6,775 bases of DNA from Pseudomonadota bacterium (GTDB lineage Bacteria > Desulfobacterota > BSN033 > WVXP01 > G020346125), in the NCBI GenBank assembly GCA_030608745.1, contig JAUWDQ010000144.1, positions 1-6,775 on the forward strand, given 5' to 3'. This document shows, piece after piece, positions 1-6,371 of the stretch (positions within the stretch are counted from its first letter, which is position 1; the number at the start of each line of letters is the position of its first letter). Under the pieces are notes generated by a model that was not told the origin of the DNA, made no database searches, and saw only the letters and a list, made by a program, of their open reading frames with translations. Made by a program: the position numbers and the translations under genes.

Positions 1-7
1 GGATGGT

Positions 8-184
8 TTAGCCTTCGATGAAGGACTTGAACTTACCCAGGCCTTCCTTGATCTCCGACGTGTTGATGCCCGAGTAGGCCAAGCGAATGTAGAAGTTTTG
101 GTCTCTTTCCATGGCTCTGCCAAAGTGCAGCCGTGTGCAAACCGAAACGCCGATTTCGTTCAGCAGAGTTACTGGAGGGGGCAA
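8..184 (-). pseudogene. C-terminal remnant of a class I/II PLP-dependent aminotransferase
   Basis: Reading the minus strand from 184 to the TAA at 8-10 gives about 58 codons. They resemble the end of fold-type I aminotransferases: a stretch like LLNEIGVSVCTRLHFG (the 'late' strand that is usually GVxVxPGxxFG), then YIRLAYSGI, which contains the conserved arginine that binds the substrate carboxylate in this family, then a helix ending GLGKFKSFIEG before the stop. No catalytic lysine domain or start codon is present, and an in-frame TGA lies at 185-187. Deleting one base in the C run (G177-G181 on the plus strand) would join this frame to an ATG at 210-212. That ATG overlaps the stop of the upstream oxidoreductase gene and gives MKKGTFVLLIAP, which looks like the preceding GTF/Y strand of such enzymes. 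It is therefore a truncated and frameshifted remnant, or a real gene hit by an assembly error. Family assignment is from motif recall only. Confidence 0.6.
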
Positions 185-208
185 TCAACAATACAAAGGT
201 GCCTTTTT

Positions 209-1618
209 TCATCTTTTCCCCGGAAAGAAAACCCTTTGGCATTCCCTTGGTGGAAGCCTGAGTCTCTTGAGCCCTACCTCCGCGAGCTGCGAGATGGGAT
301 CGTACATCTGTGAAACGGGAGGACTGTAGGAAAGCTCCGCATCCATAAGGTCGTAAAGCGTCATCCCACCGTGTATTGCCAGGGCGAAGATGTTAATCCT
401 CCAACCCGCCCCCTCCTCTCCCACGGCTTGCGCGCCGAAAACCCTCCCGTCCTTGGAATCCACGACGACCCTTAGGTTCATTTCCTTTCCATCGGGAATG
501 TAGTGGGGCTTTATTTCCCCTTTCGTGGAGATGGCCTGAGCATCACGACCCAGGCGCTTCGCGGCCTCGAGGGTATATCCAGTAGACGCGACTTCCAGCC
601 CCCCTATAACCGTGAGGAAGGTATTGAGCGCTCCGGGGTATGCCGTATTTCCTCCGGCGGCATTTGTTCCGGCCACCATCCCTTGCCTATAGGCTGAAGT
701 GGCAAGCTGCATCACCGTGGGCGTCCCATCGATGCGAGAGTAGGTTTGGACAAGGTCGCCTGCGGCATACACGCCCTTGGCGGAGGTTTCCATCCGATTG
801 TCCACCACCACCGATCCCCTTTCGGTTTTTGCTCCCACCATTTCAGCGAGCTTGGTGTTCCCCCTCATACCCACGGCCATGACCACGATGTCGCATTCGA
901 TGGTCTCACCGGCTATCTCCACTGATTCCACCTTTTTGGCACCGTTGATACGGTCGATGCCTTTGCCGAAGAGCACCCTGATTCCCAGTTTTCCCAGATG
1001 CTCAACGATGATCTTTCCCATCTCCGGATCAAGATTGCGCGGAAACGGGGGCGGGGTCCTCTTGGTTACCGCCACGTCAAGTCCCAGTGCCCGTAATCCC
1101 ACCGCCACCTCCAGACCTGAAGCACCACCACCAACGACCACCGCCCTCTTCTTCTTCGACGATTTGGCCGCCTCGAGAAGAGCCCTGCTGTTCTCGATGT
1201 CCGACATGAAATGGACCCCCTTCCCCAAAAGCTCCTTCGCACCAGGGACTGGAAGGTTAATGGGAGATGCACCCGTTGCCAGAATCAGCGAGTCGTAGCG
1301 GATCTCCTTCTCCTCCGAGGTTTTAAGGTTTAGCGCTTTGACCACCTTTTTATCGTTATCAACGGAGACAACCTCATGATGCAGGAACTTGGTCAACTTA
1401 TTCCTAACCTCGGGAACAGTGTACTTAAGCTCCTCGAAGTCCTTAACCAGTCCCTCAATCACATAGGGAAGGCCGCAGGGGGAAAACTGGTCGAAGTCCC
1501 TCTTCTCAACGATGGTTACGTGGCATTTGCGGTTGAAGCTGAGGGCGCTCTTCGACGCGTAAAGGCCACCGACACCAAGCCCAACGATGACTATCTCCAA
1601 CGGTTGATTTTCGGGCAT
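209..1618 (-). CDS. FAD-dependent pyridine nucleotide-disulfide oxidoreductase, CoA-disulfide reductase/NADH oxidase-like
   Basis: A 469-residue two-dinucleotide-domain flavoprotein. The FAD Rossmann motif GLGVGG is at 13-18. A single redox cysteine, C48, sits in SPCGLPY, the hallmark of the CoA-disulfide reductase / NADH oxidase / persulfide reductase group, which lacks the CxxxxC pair of dihydrolipoamide dehydrogenase. ATGAS (114-118), the NAD(P) motif GGGASG (163-168) and the second FAD motif VYAAGD (283-288) follow, then a C-terminal dimerisation domain with SYSPPVSQ. At the end of the second NAD(P)-domain strand, where NADH enzymes usually have Glu, the sequence is TKR (185-187), so NADPH preference is possible. 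The ATG at 1618 follows a GAGGTG ribosome binding site that overlaps the gcvPB stop 9 nt upstream, implying coupled expression with glycine cleavage. The last ~14 residues (after RLRL) look unlike the family and may be an extension created by the junction with the downstream aminotransferase remnant. The substrate (CoA disulfide, persulfide, O2 or other) cannot be decided here. Confidence 0.85.
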   Translation of the reverse strand: MPENQPLEIVIVGLGVGGLYASKSALSFNRKCHVTIVEKRDFDQFSPCGLPYVIEGLVKDFEELKYTVPEVRNKLTKFLHHEVVSVDNDKKVVKALNLKTSEEKEIRYDSLILATGASPINLPVPGAKELLGKGVHFMSDIENSRALLEAAKSSKKKRAVVVGGGASGLEVAVGLRALGLDVAVTKRTPPPFPRNLDPEMGKIIVEHLGKLGIRVLFGKGIDRINGAKKVESVEIAGETIECDIVVMAVGMRGNTKLAEMVGAKTERGSVVVDNRMETSAKGVYAAGDLVQTYSRIDGTPTVMQLATSAYRQGMVAGTNAAGGNTAYPGALNTFLTVIGGLEVASTGYTLEAAKRLGRDAQAISTKGEIKPHYIPDGKEMNLRVVVDSKDGRVFGAQAVGEEGAGWRINIFALAIHGGMTLYDLMDAELSYSPPVSQMYDPISQLAEVGLKRLRLPPRECQRVFFPGKR

Positions 1619-1627
1619 GGAAACACC

Positions 1628-3085
1628 TCAATCCGCGAGACAGGGCTGGCGCGCCGCAGTAACTTCATCCAGCCTTTGTACCTTGGCGTTTTTCGGCGCA
1701 TCATGGAGTAGGTCCGGTGTCTCCTCCGCCTCATTTGCTATGATTTTGCAGGTCTCTATAAATTCATCGAGAGTTTCCTTTGATTCAGTCTCCGTCGGCT
1801 CTACCATGATAGCTCCGGGGACCACCAGGGGAAAATAGATGGTGGGCGGATGAAAACCACAATCTATGAGCCGCTTTGCTACATCTAATGTAGTGATTTT
1901 ATGCACATTCAGTTTCTTATCAGAAAAGACACATTCGTGCATACATGGCCTATCGTAGGGAAGATTGAACACCGTCTTGAGACTCTCTTTAACATAATTC
2001 GCATTTAACACAGCCAGTTGACTGGCCTTCTTGAGGTTCTCCGGCCCCATACTCATGATGTAACTGTATGCCTTGATCATAACCCCAAAATTTCCGTAAA
2101 AGCCGTGAACTTTTCCAATAGAATCGGGGTACTCGGATGACAGGCGATAGGTCCCCTCCTCTTGGACAACTCGAGGAACAGGCAAGAATGGCTCGAGGTG
2201 TTTTTTGACGCATACCGGGCCGGAGCCGGGCCCCCCACCCCCGTGCGGAGTCGAAAAGGTCTTGTGGAGATTTAAGTGCATGACATCAACCCCGATCTTG
2301 CCCATCTCCACAATCCCCATGACCGCGTTCATATTTGCCCCATCGCAGTAGACGAGGCCCCCTTTTCCGTGGACGATTTCGCCAATCTCCCTGATATTCT
2401 CCTCAAAGAAACCGAGGGTATTGGGGTTGGTTACCAGGATTCCAGCCACATCCTCGTCCATCACCTCTGCTACGGCCTCTGGAGAGAGGATCCCGTCTTC
2501 ATTGGATTTCACCGGAATCGGGTGGAAATCGCACAGGGAAACGCTTGCCGGGTTCGTCCCGTGAGCCGTATCAGGAATAAGGAACTTCGACCGATGCTCC
2601 CCCTTGCTCCTCAGAAAGGCATAGATGAGCATAGTCCCCATCAATTCCCCTTGGGCACCGGCTGCCGGTTGGAGGGTCGTCGTATCCATCCCCGTGATTT
2701 CGGAAAGGAAACGCTCCAAATCGTACATGAGCTTGAGCGCTCCCTGGACCATGGAGGGAGGAAGAAGGGGGTGAGCCCCGGTAAATCCCGGAAGGCTCGC
2801 ATACTTTTCGTTTACCTTGGGATTATATTTCATGGTACACGAACCCAGGGGATACATGCCCGTGTCCACTCCGTAGTTCCACTGGGAGAGCCGGGTGTAG
2901 TGTCTTACTACATCCACTTCGCTCAGCTCGGGAAAATCCGGCACAGGACCAACGAGGCCCTCGTCAATCGGAGAAGATTCAACATCCCGCCTGGGCATCG
3001 AAAATCCACACCTCCCGTTCCCCCCTTTTTCCCAGAGGAGCGGTTCATTCATTACCAAACCAGTTGTACCTAATATCTCTTTCAT
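1628..3085 (-). CDS. gcvPB: Glycine dehydrogenase (decarboxylating) subunit 2, P-protein beta half
   Basis: This is the PLP-carrying half of the split P-protein (EC 1.4.4.2), a cytoplasmic enzyme that decarboxylates glycine and passes the aminomethyl group to the lipoyl arm of GcvH. At 485 residues it has normal length for the family. Visible landmarks are MYPLGSCTMKYNPK (77-90), TTLQPAAGAQGE (136-147), DTAHGTNPAS (172-181), CDGANMNA (247-254) and HLNLHKTFSTPHGGGGPG (270-287), in which K275 is the PLP Schiff-base lysine. The C-terminus has the usual RLDEVTAAR. The ATG at 3085 overlaps the TGA of gcvPA by four bases (ATGA), and the only Shine-Dalgarno candidate is a weak AAAGGG, so translation is probably coupled to gcvPA, as expected for subunits needed in equal amounts. 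No truncation or missing key residue is seen. Confidence 0.97.
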   Translation of the reverse strand: MKEILGTTGLVMNEPLLWEKGGNGRCGFSMPRRDVESSPIDEGLVGPVPDFPELSEVDVVRHYTRLSQWNYGVDTGMYPLGSCTMKYNPKVNEKYASLPGFTGAHPLLPPSMVQGALKLMYDLERFLSEITGMDTTTLQPAAGAQGELMGTMLIYAFLRSKGEHRSKFLIPDTAHGTNPASVSLCDFHPIPVKSNEDGILSPEAVAEVMDEDVAGILVTNPNTLGFFEENIREIGEIVHGKGGLVYCDGANMNAVMGIVEMGKIGVDVMHLNLHKTFSTPHGGGGPGSGPVCVKKHLEPFLPVPRVVQEEGTYRLSSEYPDSIGKVHGFYGNFGVMIKAYSYIMSMGPENLKKASQLAVLNANYVKESLKTVFNLPYDRPCMHECVFSDKKLNVHKITTLDVAKRLIDCGFHPPTIYFPLVVPGAIMVEPTETESKETLDEFIETCKIIANEAEETPDLLHDAPKNAKVQRLDEVTAARQPCLAD

Positions 3086-4413
3086 GACTCAATCCCTTTC
3101 ACGAGGATACCCATGTCTTCCTTCGTCTTGGTCTCCGTCACGCCCATGAGATAACAATTGTTCAGCTCGGGATAATAAGAGGCAAGTGGTAAACCAGCCA
3201 CAATCTTCTGATCCAACAATCTCTTGTACGTACGTTCAAAGTTACTCGGAAATTCGACAACGAATTCATTAAATGTGGGGCTGTCAAACTTGACCTTAAA
3301 ACCCGCCTCCTCCAGTCGGCCCTTGAGGTATCCAGTTTTGTCGTAGTTCAACTTGGCCAACTCCCGAAGGCCATGCTTGCCCAGGGAGGCCATATATATG
3401 GCGGCTCCCAATGCACAAAGACCCTGATTGGTACATATGTTTGACGTAGCCCTTTCCCTCCGAATATGCTGTTCCCTCGTTGCCAGCGTCAGAACAAACC
3501 CTTGCTTGCCAGCCATGTCAACGGTCTTGCCCACGAGACGGCCAGGCATACTGCGTACATATTTCATCCTACTGGCGAAAATACCGAGAGACGGCCCACC
3601 GAAAGACTGGGGAATACCCAGGCTCTGTCCTTCGCCGCAGACGATATCTGCCTCATAGCTCCCCGGATTTCTCAGGAGGCCGTAGGCCAGGGCCTCTGTA
3701 AAGGACGCAATGGACATGGCCTCACGCTCCGAGGCCTTTTCACGCAGTGCAGCCAGATCCTCAACGCAACCGAAGAAGTTGGGCGATTGGATAGCGATAG
3801 CGGCAAGCTCAGCCATTCCATCTAAGGCCGAAAGGTCAGTCCTTCCACTCTCTAAATAGGGAAGCTCTACCACCTCGTACCCTGTGGGCCAAAGATAGGT
3901 CTTAACAACCTCTCTGTAATGAGGATGAATAAGACGAGAGATGGCAACTTTCTTTTTCTTGGTAATGCGAGTTGCCATGAGCAGCGCCTCGGCCAAAGCA
4001 GATGCACCGTCATACATGGAGGCGTTAGCCACCTCCATCCCCAGTAAGCGACAGATCAAAGTCTGATACTCAAAGATCCCTTGAAGGGTCCCCTGGCTCA
4101 CCTCGGGCTGATAAGGAGTATAAGACGTAACAAACTCTGAACGGCCGAGCAGACTCAAAACCGAAGAAGGCACAAAATGCTCGTAACTGCCAGCCCCCAC
4201 GAAAACCTTGTATTCCGGCATCGTGGCCATGGTGTCGGCAAGGGAAGCCATATGCCGATTCAATTCCCATTCTGTCAATGGGTCAGGGAGGTTGAAGGGC
4301 TCCTTTTTTCGACAATCCTCCGGGACCGTGGAAAAAAGCTCCTCGAGGCTGCCTACCCCTACCACCTTCAGCATGGCAGAAATATCGTCATCAGTATGAG
4401 GTAAATAACGCAT
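3082..4413 (-). CDS. gcvPA: Glycine dehydrogenase (decarboxylating) subunit 1, P-protein alpha half
   Basis: The 443-residue N-terminal half of the split P-protein. It pairs with GcvPB to form the decarboxylase; in this family the alpha half lacks its own PLP lysine but completes the active site. Recognisable blocks are the N-terminal RYLPHTDDDISAML (2-15), GAGSYEHFVP (73-82), YTPYQPEVSQG (98-108), MYDGASA (133-139), GEGQSLGIPQSFGGPSLG (260-277) and REQHIRRERATSNICTNQ (313-330), all close to the family consensus. The ATG follows directly on the gcvH TAG with no spacer. An AAGGAGG ribosome binding site lies inside the gcvH end at 4422-4428, eight bases before the start, which supports this start. 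It ends in a 4-base overlap with gcvPB. Length and motifs appear intact. Confidence 0.97.
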   Translation of the reverse strand: MRYLPHTDDDISAMLKVVGVGSLEELFSTVPEDCRKKEPFNLPDPLTEWELNRHMASLADTMATMPEYKVFVGAGSYEHFVPSSVLSLLGRSEFVTSYTPYQPEVSQGTLQGIFEYQTLICRLLGMEVANASMYDGASALAEALLMATRITKKKKVAISRLIHPHYREVVKTYLWPTGYEVVELPYLESGRTDLSALDGMAELAAIAIQSPNFFGCVEDLAALREKASEREAMSIASFTEALAYGLLRNPGSYEADIVCGEGQSLGIPQSFGGPSLGIFASRMKYVRSMPGRLVGKTVDMAGKQGFVLTLATREQHIRRERATSNICTNQGLCALGAAIYMASLGKHGLRELAKLNYDKTGYLKGRLEEAGFKVKFDSPTFNEFVVEFPSNFERTYKRLLDQKIVAGLPLASYYPELNNCYLMGVTETKTKEDMGILVKGIES

Positions 4414-4833
4414 CTACTGGCCCTCCTTCGTCACCTTTTTCAGGATAGCTTCCCTGATTGACCCCCTGGTATAGAGGGTATCCATCTCAGTGAGATCAGT
4501 CGGCTTAATATCTATCATCCACCCCTCATCATACGGACTCTCGTTCACAAGCCCCGGCGAATCCACCAACGCGGTGTTTACCGCAATAATCTCTCCGCCA
4601 ACGGGCATATAGCAATCGACAACCGCTTTGACCGACTCTACCACCCCGAATGGCTCCCCCTTTTTAATACTATCCCCCACTTGAGGCAACTCCACATACA
4701 CAATCGCCTGGAGCTGATCTTGGGCATAGTCATCAAGGCCAACCCTGACCTTATCCCCCTCAAGCTTGGCCCATTCATGGTCTTCAGCATAACGATAATT
4801 CTCAGGCAGATTTAACTCATCGATCGATTTCAT
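4414..4833 (-). CDS. gcvH: Glycine cleavage system H protein (lipoyl carrier)
   Basis: H protein carries the aminomethyl intermediate on a lipoyl-lysine between P-, T- and L-proteins. The 139-residue product has the HEW motif near residue 20, DYAQDQL (35-41), a VELPQVGD turn and the lipoylation site GVVESVKAV with K69 as the modified lysine, followed by PVGGEI and NESPYDEGW. The start chosen is ATG 4833, not the in-frame TTG at 4839, because AGGAGG at 4841-4846 is seven bases from the ATG and only one from the TTG. Compared with the usual consensus, the segment after the lipoyl lysine reads VVDCYMP instead of the common VSDLYxP. The C-terminal tail after the IKPTD motif (TRGSIREAILKKVTKEGQ) is also longer and less typical. 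It is the first gene of the operon, immediately downstream of the glycine riboswitch; gcvT, often first in such operons, is absent. Confidence 0.95.
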   Translation of the reverse strand: MKSIDELNLPENYRYAEDHEWAKLEGDKVRVGLDDYAQDQLQAIVYVELPQVGDSIKKGEPFGVVESVKAVVDCYMPVGGEIIAVNTALVDSPGLVNESPYDEGWMIDIKPTDLTEMDTLYTRGSIREAILKKVTKEGQ

Positions 4834-4840
4834 AACCAAT

Positions 4841-4846
4841 CCTCCT
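4841..4846 (-). promoter_or_regulatory. Ribosome binding site of gcvH
   Basis: A perfect AGGAGG on the minus strand, seven bases before ATG 4833. It decides the start against the upstream in-frame TTG at 4839. A second copy of AGGAGGAT lies 26 bases further upstream (4865-4872). Confidence 0.85.
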
Positions 4847-4867
4847 GATATAAGAGGTGTTTATATC
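4847..4867 (-). repeat. Perfect 7-bp inverted repeat next to the gcvH ribosome binding site
   Basis: GATATAA and TTATATC are perfectly complementary and separated by seven bases, ending directly against the AGGAGG of gcvH. The repeat covers the -10 of the candidate internal promoter. It could be an operator or a weak RNA hairpin; A/T pairing makes the RNA helix weak. Function is inferred only from position. Confidence 0.45.
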
Positions 4868-4888
4868 CTCCTACGACCCTAACATCAA
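4860..4888 (-). promoter_or_regulatory. Candidate internal promoter upstream of gcvH
   Basis: On the minus strand TTGATG (4883-4888) and TATAAA (4860-4865) are separated by exactly 17 bases, which fits a sigma70-type promoter. It lies downstream of the riboswitch terminator, so it could give riboswitch-independent expression of gcvH. No experimental support; such matches also occur by chance. Confidence 0.4.
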
Positions 4889-4997
4889 ACCGGTATCACC
4901 TCACAAACCATTTAGCTCCTGACAATTGTATTTGACCCCATGTGATCGCTCCATGAGGCAGTGCGCCAATTCCAGGACCATGATAATGTATACTCAG

Positions 4998-5039
4998 AAA
5001 AAACAGGGGAGCTCCGGAACAATTCCGAAGCTCCCCTGT
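4998..5039 (-). terminator. Intrinsic terminator of the glycine riboswitch (expression platform)
   Basis: In the minus-strand RNA, arms 5023-5039 and 5003-5019 form a 17-bp stem (one U-G pair) with a UUG loop, followed by a run of six U (4998-5003). The 5' arm begins ACAGGGGAGC, and its CAGGGGA part (5032-5038) is also the 3' strand of P1 in aptamer 2. P1 and the terminator therefore exclude each other: glycine-bound aptamer should block the terminator and let transcription run into gcvH. Confidence 0.9.
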
Positions 5040-5122
5040 CCTTTTACCTGAGAGATTACCCTCTGCCCGGAGGCTACAGGCTTTCCCCTTCGGCGGCCTT
5101 ACAAAAGGCTCTCTCCAGAGGA
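5032..5122 (-). promoter_or_regulatory. Glycine riboswitch, aptamer 2
   Basis: The second aptamer of the tandem pair. P1 forms between UCCUCUG (5122-5116) and CAGGGGA (5038-5032), with one U-G pair. Inside are the conserved GGAGAG at the 5' side, GCCGAAGG (5094-5087) and CUCUCAGGUAAAAGGAC (5054-5038). These match the well-known glycine aptamer consensus. Its 3' P1 strand is shared with the terminator, so this aptamer directly controls read-through. Confidence 0.93.
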
Positions 5123-5128
5123 TACAAG

Positions 5129-5233
5129 GGGTTACGGTCCTTTTGCCTGAGAGTTTCCCCCGCCTTACCGGGGTTTCACCTTCGGCGTTCCGCCCAGCGG
5201 TAATGTCCGCCCGCGGAATCTCTCCCATAACCC
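5129..5233 (-). promoter_or_regulatory. Glycine riboswitch, aptamer 1
   Basis: The first aptamer. P1 pairs GGGUUAUGG (5233-5225) with CCGUAACCC (5137-5129), nine pairs including one U-G. Conserved elements are GGGAGAG (5226-5220), GCCGAAGG (5186-5179) and CUCUCAGGCAAAAGGAC (5153-5137). The linker to aptamer 2 is only about six bases (5128-5123). Tandem glycine aptamers ahead of gcv genes are a known arrangement for activating glycine degradation when glycine is abundant. Confidence 0.93.
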
Positions 5234-5241
5234 ATTAATAT

Positions 5242-5270
5242 CAATTAGCAGAAAAGTGGGAGTCAGTCAA
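5242..5270 (-). promoter_or_regulatory. Promoter of the riboswitch-gcv operon
   Basis: On the minus strand, -35 TTGACT (5265-5270) and -10 TAATTG (5242-5247) are 17 bases apart, with a TG extended -10 at 5250-5249. Transcription would start near 5235, just before the 5' strand of P1 of aptamer 1 at 5233. This position fits the start of the leader RNA very well. Confidence 0.7.
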
Positions 5271-5360
5271 GGAAAAAATGACGGAGTTTCGTGGGTTTTT
5301 GGAAAACACCGTTGTCCACGAGGATAATGCGCTGGACGAAGGTGAGTAGGCGGGGAATAC

Positions 5361-6338
5361 TTACCTCTTACGCCTTTCCAGTTCCCTTTTCACCAGATAT
5401 GCGGCCCCTAAAATTCCCGCATCGTCTCCACATCTCGCCCTCTCCACCTTCACCCTTTTTCCCATGGAGCCGAGAGCCCTCTCCTCGAGTTCCCTCCTGG
5501 CGGGATCAATAAAGAGATCGAAAGCCTCGCATACCCGGCCACCAATGACCAGGAGCTCCACATTCAAGAGGTTAACGAGGTTGGCCAACCCCACCCCCAA
5601 ATACATGCCCATTTTTTGGAAGATCCCCCGGGAGAGGCGATCACCACTCCTGGCCGATTCATAGACCATCTTCGAGGTTATTGTTTCAAGTTCACCCCCG
5701 CATCGCTCGACCAGGTCCGTCTTCTCGTCACCTTTTATGGCTTCAATGGCCATGCGCCTTATGGCACTGCCCGATGCAAATGCCTCGAGACATCCCCGGC
5801 TTCCACACTGACAGGGAGGACCATCCACGTCAATGATCATATGCCCGATTTCCCCTGCTTTGCCCTCAGTTCCATGCCAAATATCCCCATTGAGGACGAT
5901 CCCTCCTCCCACGCCAGTACCAAGGGTCAGGCAGCAAAAATCCTTCACACCCCTGGCAGCTCCCAACCATCCCTCCCCCAGGCTGAAGGCGTTGGCATCG
6001 TTTTCGATGAAGATGGGCATACGAAATCCGCCTTGGAGCCGAGATCGGATATCGAAGCCCTCCCAACCGGGAAGGTTAGGCGACTGGGATACGATTCCCC
6101 GGTCCAACGCAATGGCCCCTGGAATCCCAAAACCCCCACCGATGACTTCGAACTCTTCCTCCGGAAATCTCCGCAAAAACTCGTGGATCTTCGACAGGAT
6201 ATTCTCCGTCACCCTTTCCCTACCCCGCGATGCATCAGTGGGAAAGCTGATCTTATGGAGGATCTTGCCCTCGGGATTGACGGCAGCTACCCTTACATTG
6301 GTGCCGCCCAAATCTACGGCAATGATTACTTCTTCCAT
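5361..6338 (-). CDS. ROK-family sugar kinase, probable glucokinase
   Basis: Predicted cytoplasmic ATP-dependent kinase of the ROK family, 325 residues, normal for bacterial ROK glucokinases. The N-terminal phosphate-binding motif DLGGTN is at 9-14. ENDANA (112-117) contains the catalytic Asp114, LGTGVGGG (139-146) binds ATP, EIGH (163-166) supplies the sugar-contacting Glu163 and the zinc-ligand His166, and CQCGSRGC (176-183) holds the zinc cysteines, followed by Glu185. No helix-turn-helix domain precedes the kinase, so it is an enzyme and not a ROK repressor. I chose ATG 6338, preceded five bases earlier by GGAAG, over the in-frame GTG at 6356, which has no clear ribosome binding site. Substrate could be glucose, N-acetylglucosamine or mannose; glucose is the most likely from the motifs. 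No convincing terminator is seen before the gcv promoter about 90 bp downstream. Confidence 0.9.
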   Translation of the reverse strand: MEEVIIAVDLGGTNVRVAAVNPEGKILHKISFPTDASRGRERVTENILSKIHEFLRRFPEEEFEVIGGGFGIPGAIALDRGIVSQSPNLPGWEGFDIRSRLQGGFRMPIFIENDANAFSLGEGWLGAARGVKDFCCLTLGTGVGGGIVLNGDIWHGTEGKAGEIGHMIIDVDGPPCQCGSRGCLEAFASGSAIRRMAIEAIKGDEKTDLVERCGGELETITSKMVYESARSGDRLSRGIFQKMGMYLGVGLANLVNLLNVELLVIGGRVCEAFDLFIDPARRELEERALGSMGKRVKVERARCGDDAGILGAAYLVKRELERRKR

Positions 6339-6371
6339 ACGTTCTTCCGCCGACACCGATTGCAGAAGGGA

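Noticed and set aside
777..1298. Plus-strand open frame of 173 codons
   Set aside because: It lies wholly opposite the strongly supported flavoprotein gene, has low-complexity Ser/Pro/Thr content and no recognisable motif; it is an antisense shadow.
2276..3073. Plus-strand open frame of 265 codons
   Set aside because: It is antisense to gcvPB, whose motifs are intact across the whole span; no domain features are seen.
4912..4983. Short minus-strand frame of about 24 codons starting at an ATG near 4981, as a leader peptide or gcvT scrap
   Set aside because: No ribosome binding site, no similarity that I recognise, and too short to support.
4896..5228. Minus-strand open frame of 110 codons in the leader
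   Set aside because: It covers the two glycine aptamers and terminator; the repeated residues in it (GKRT) come from the repeated aptamer core, not from a protein.
5290..5340. Weak hairpin GUCCA...UGGAC as a terminator for the ROK kinase
   Set aside because: Only five pairs with a 14-base loop and no U tract directly after it.
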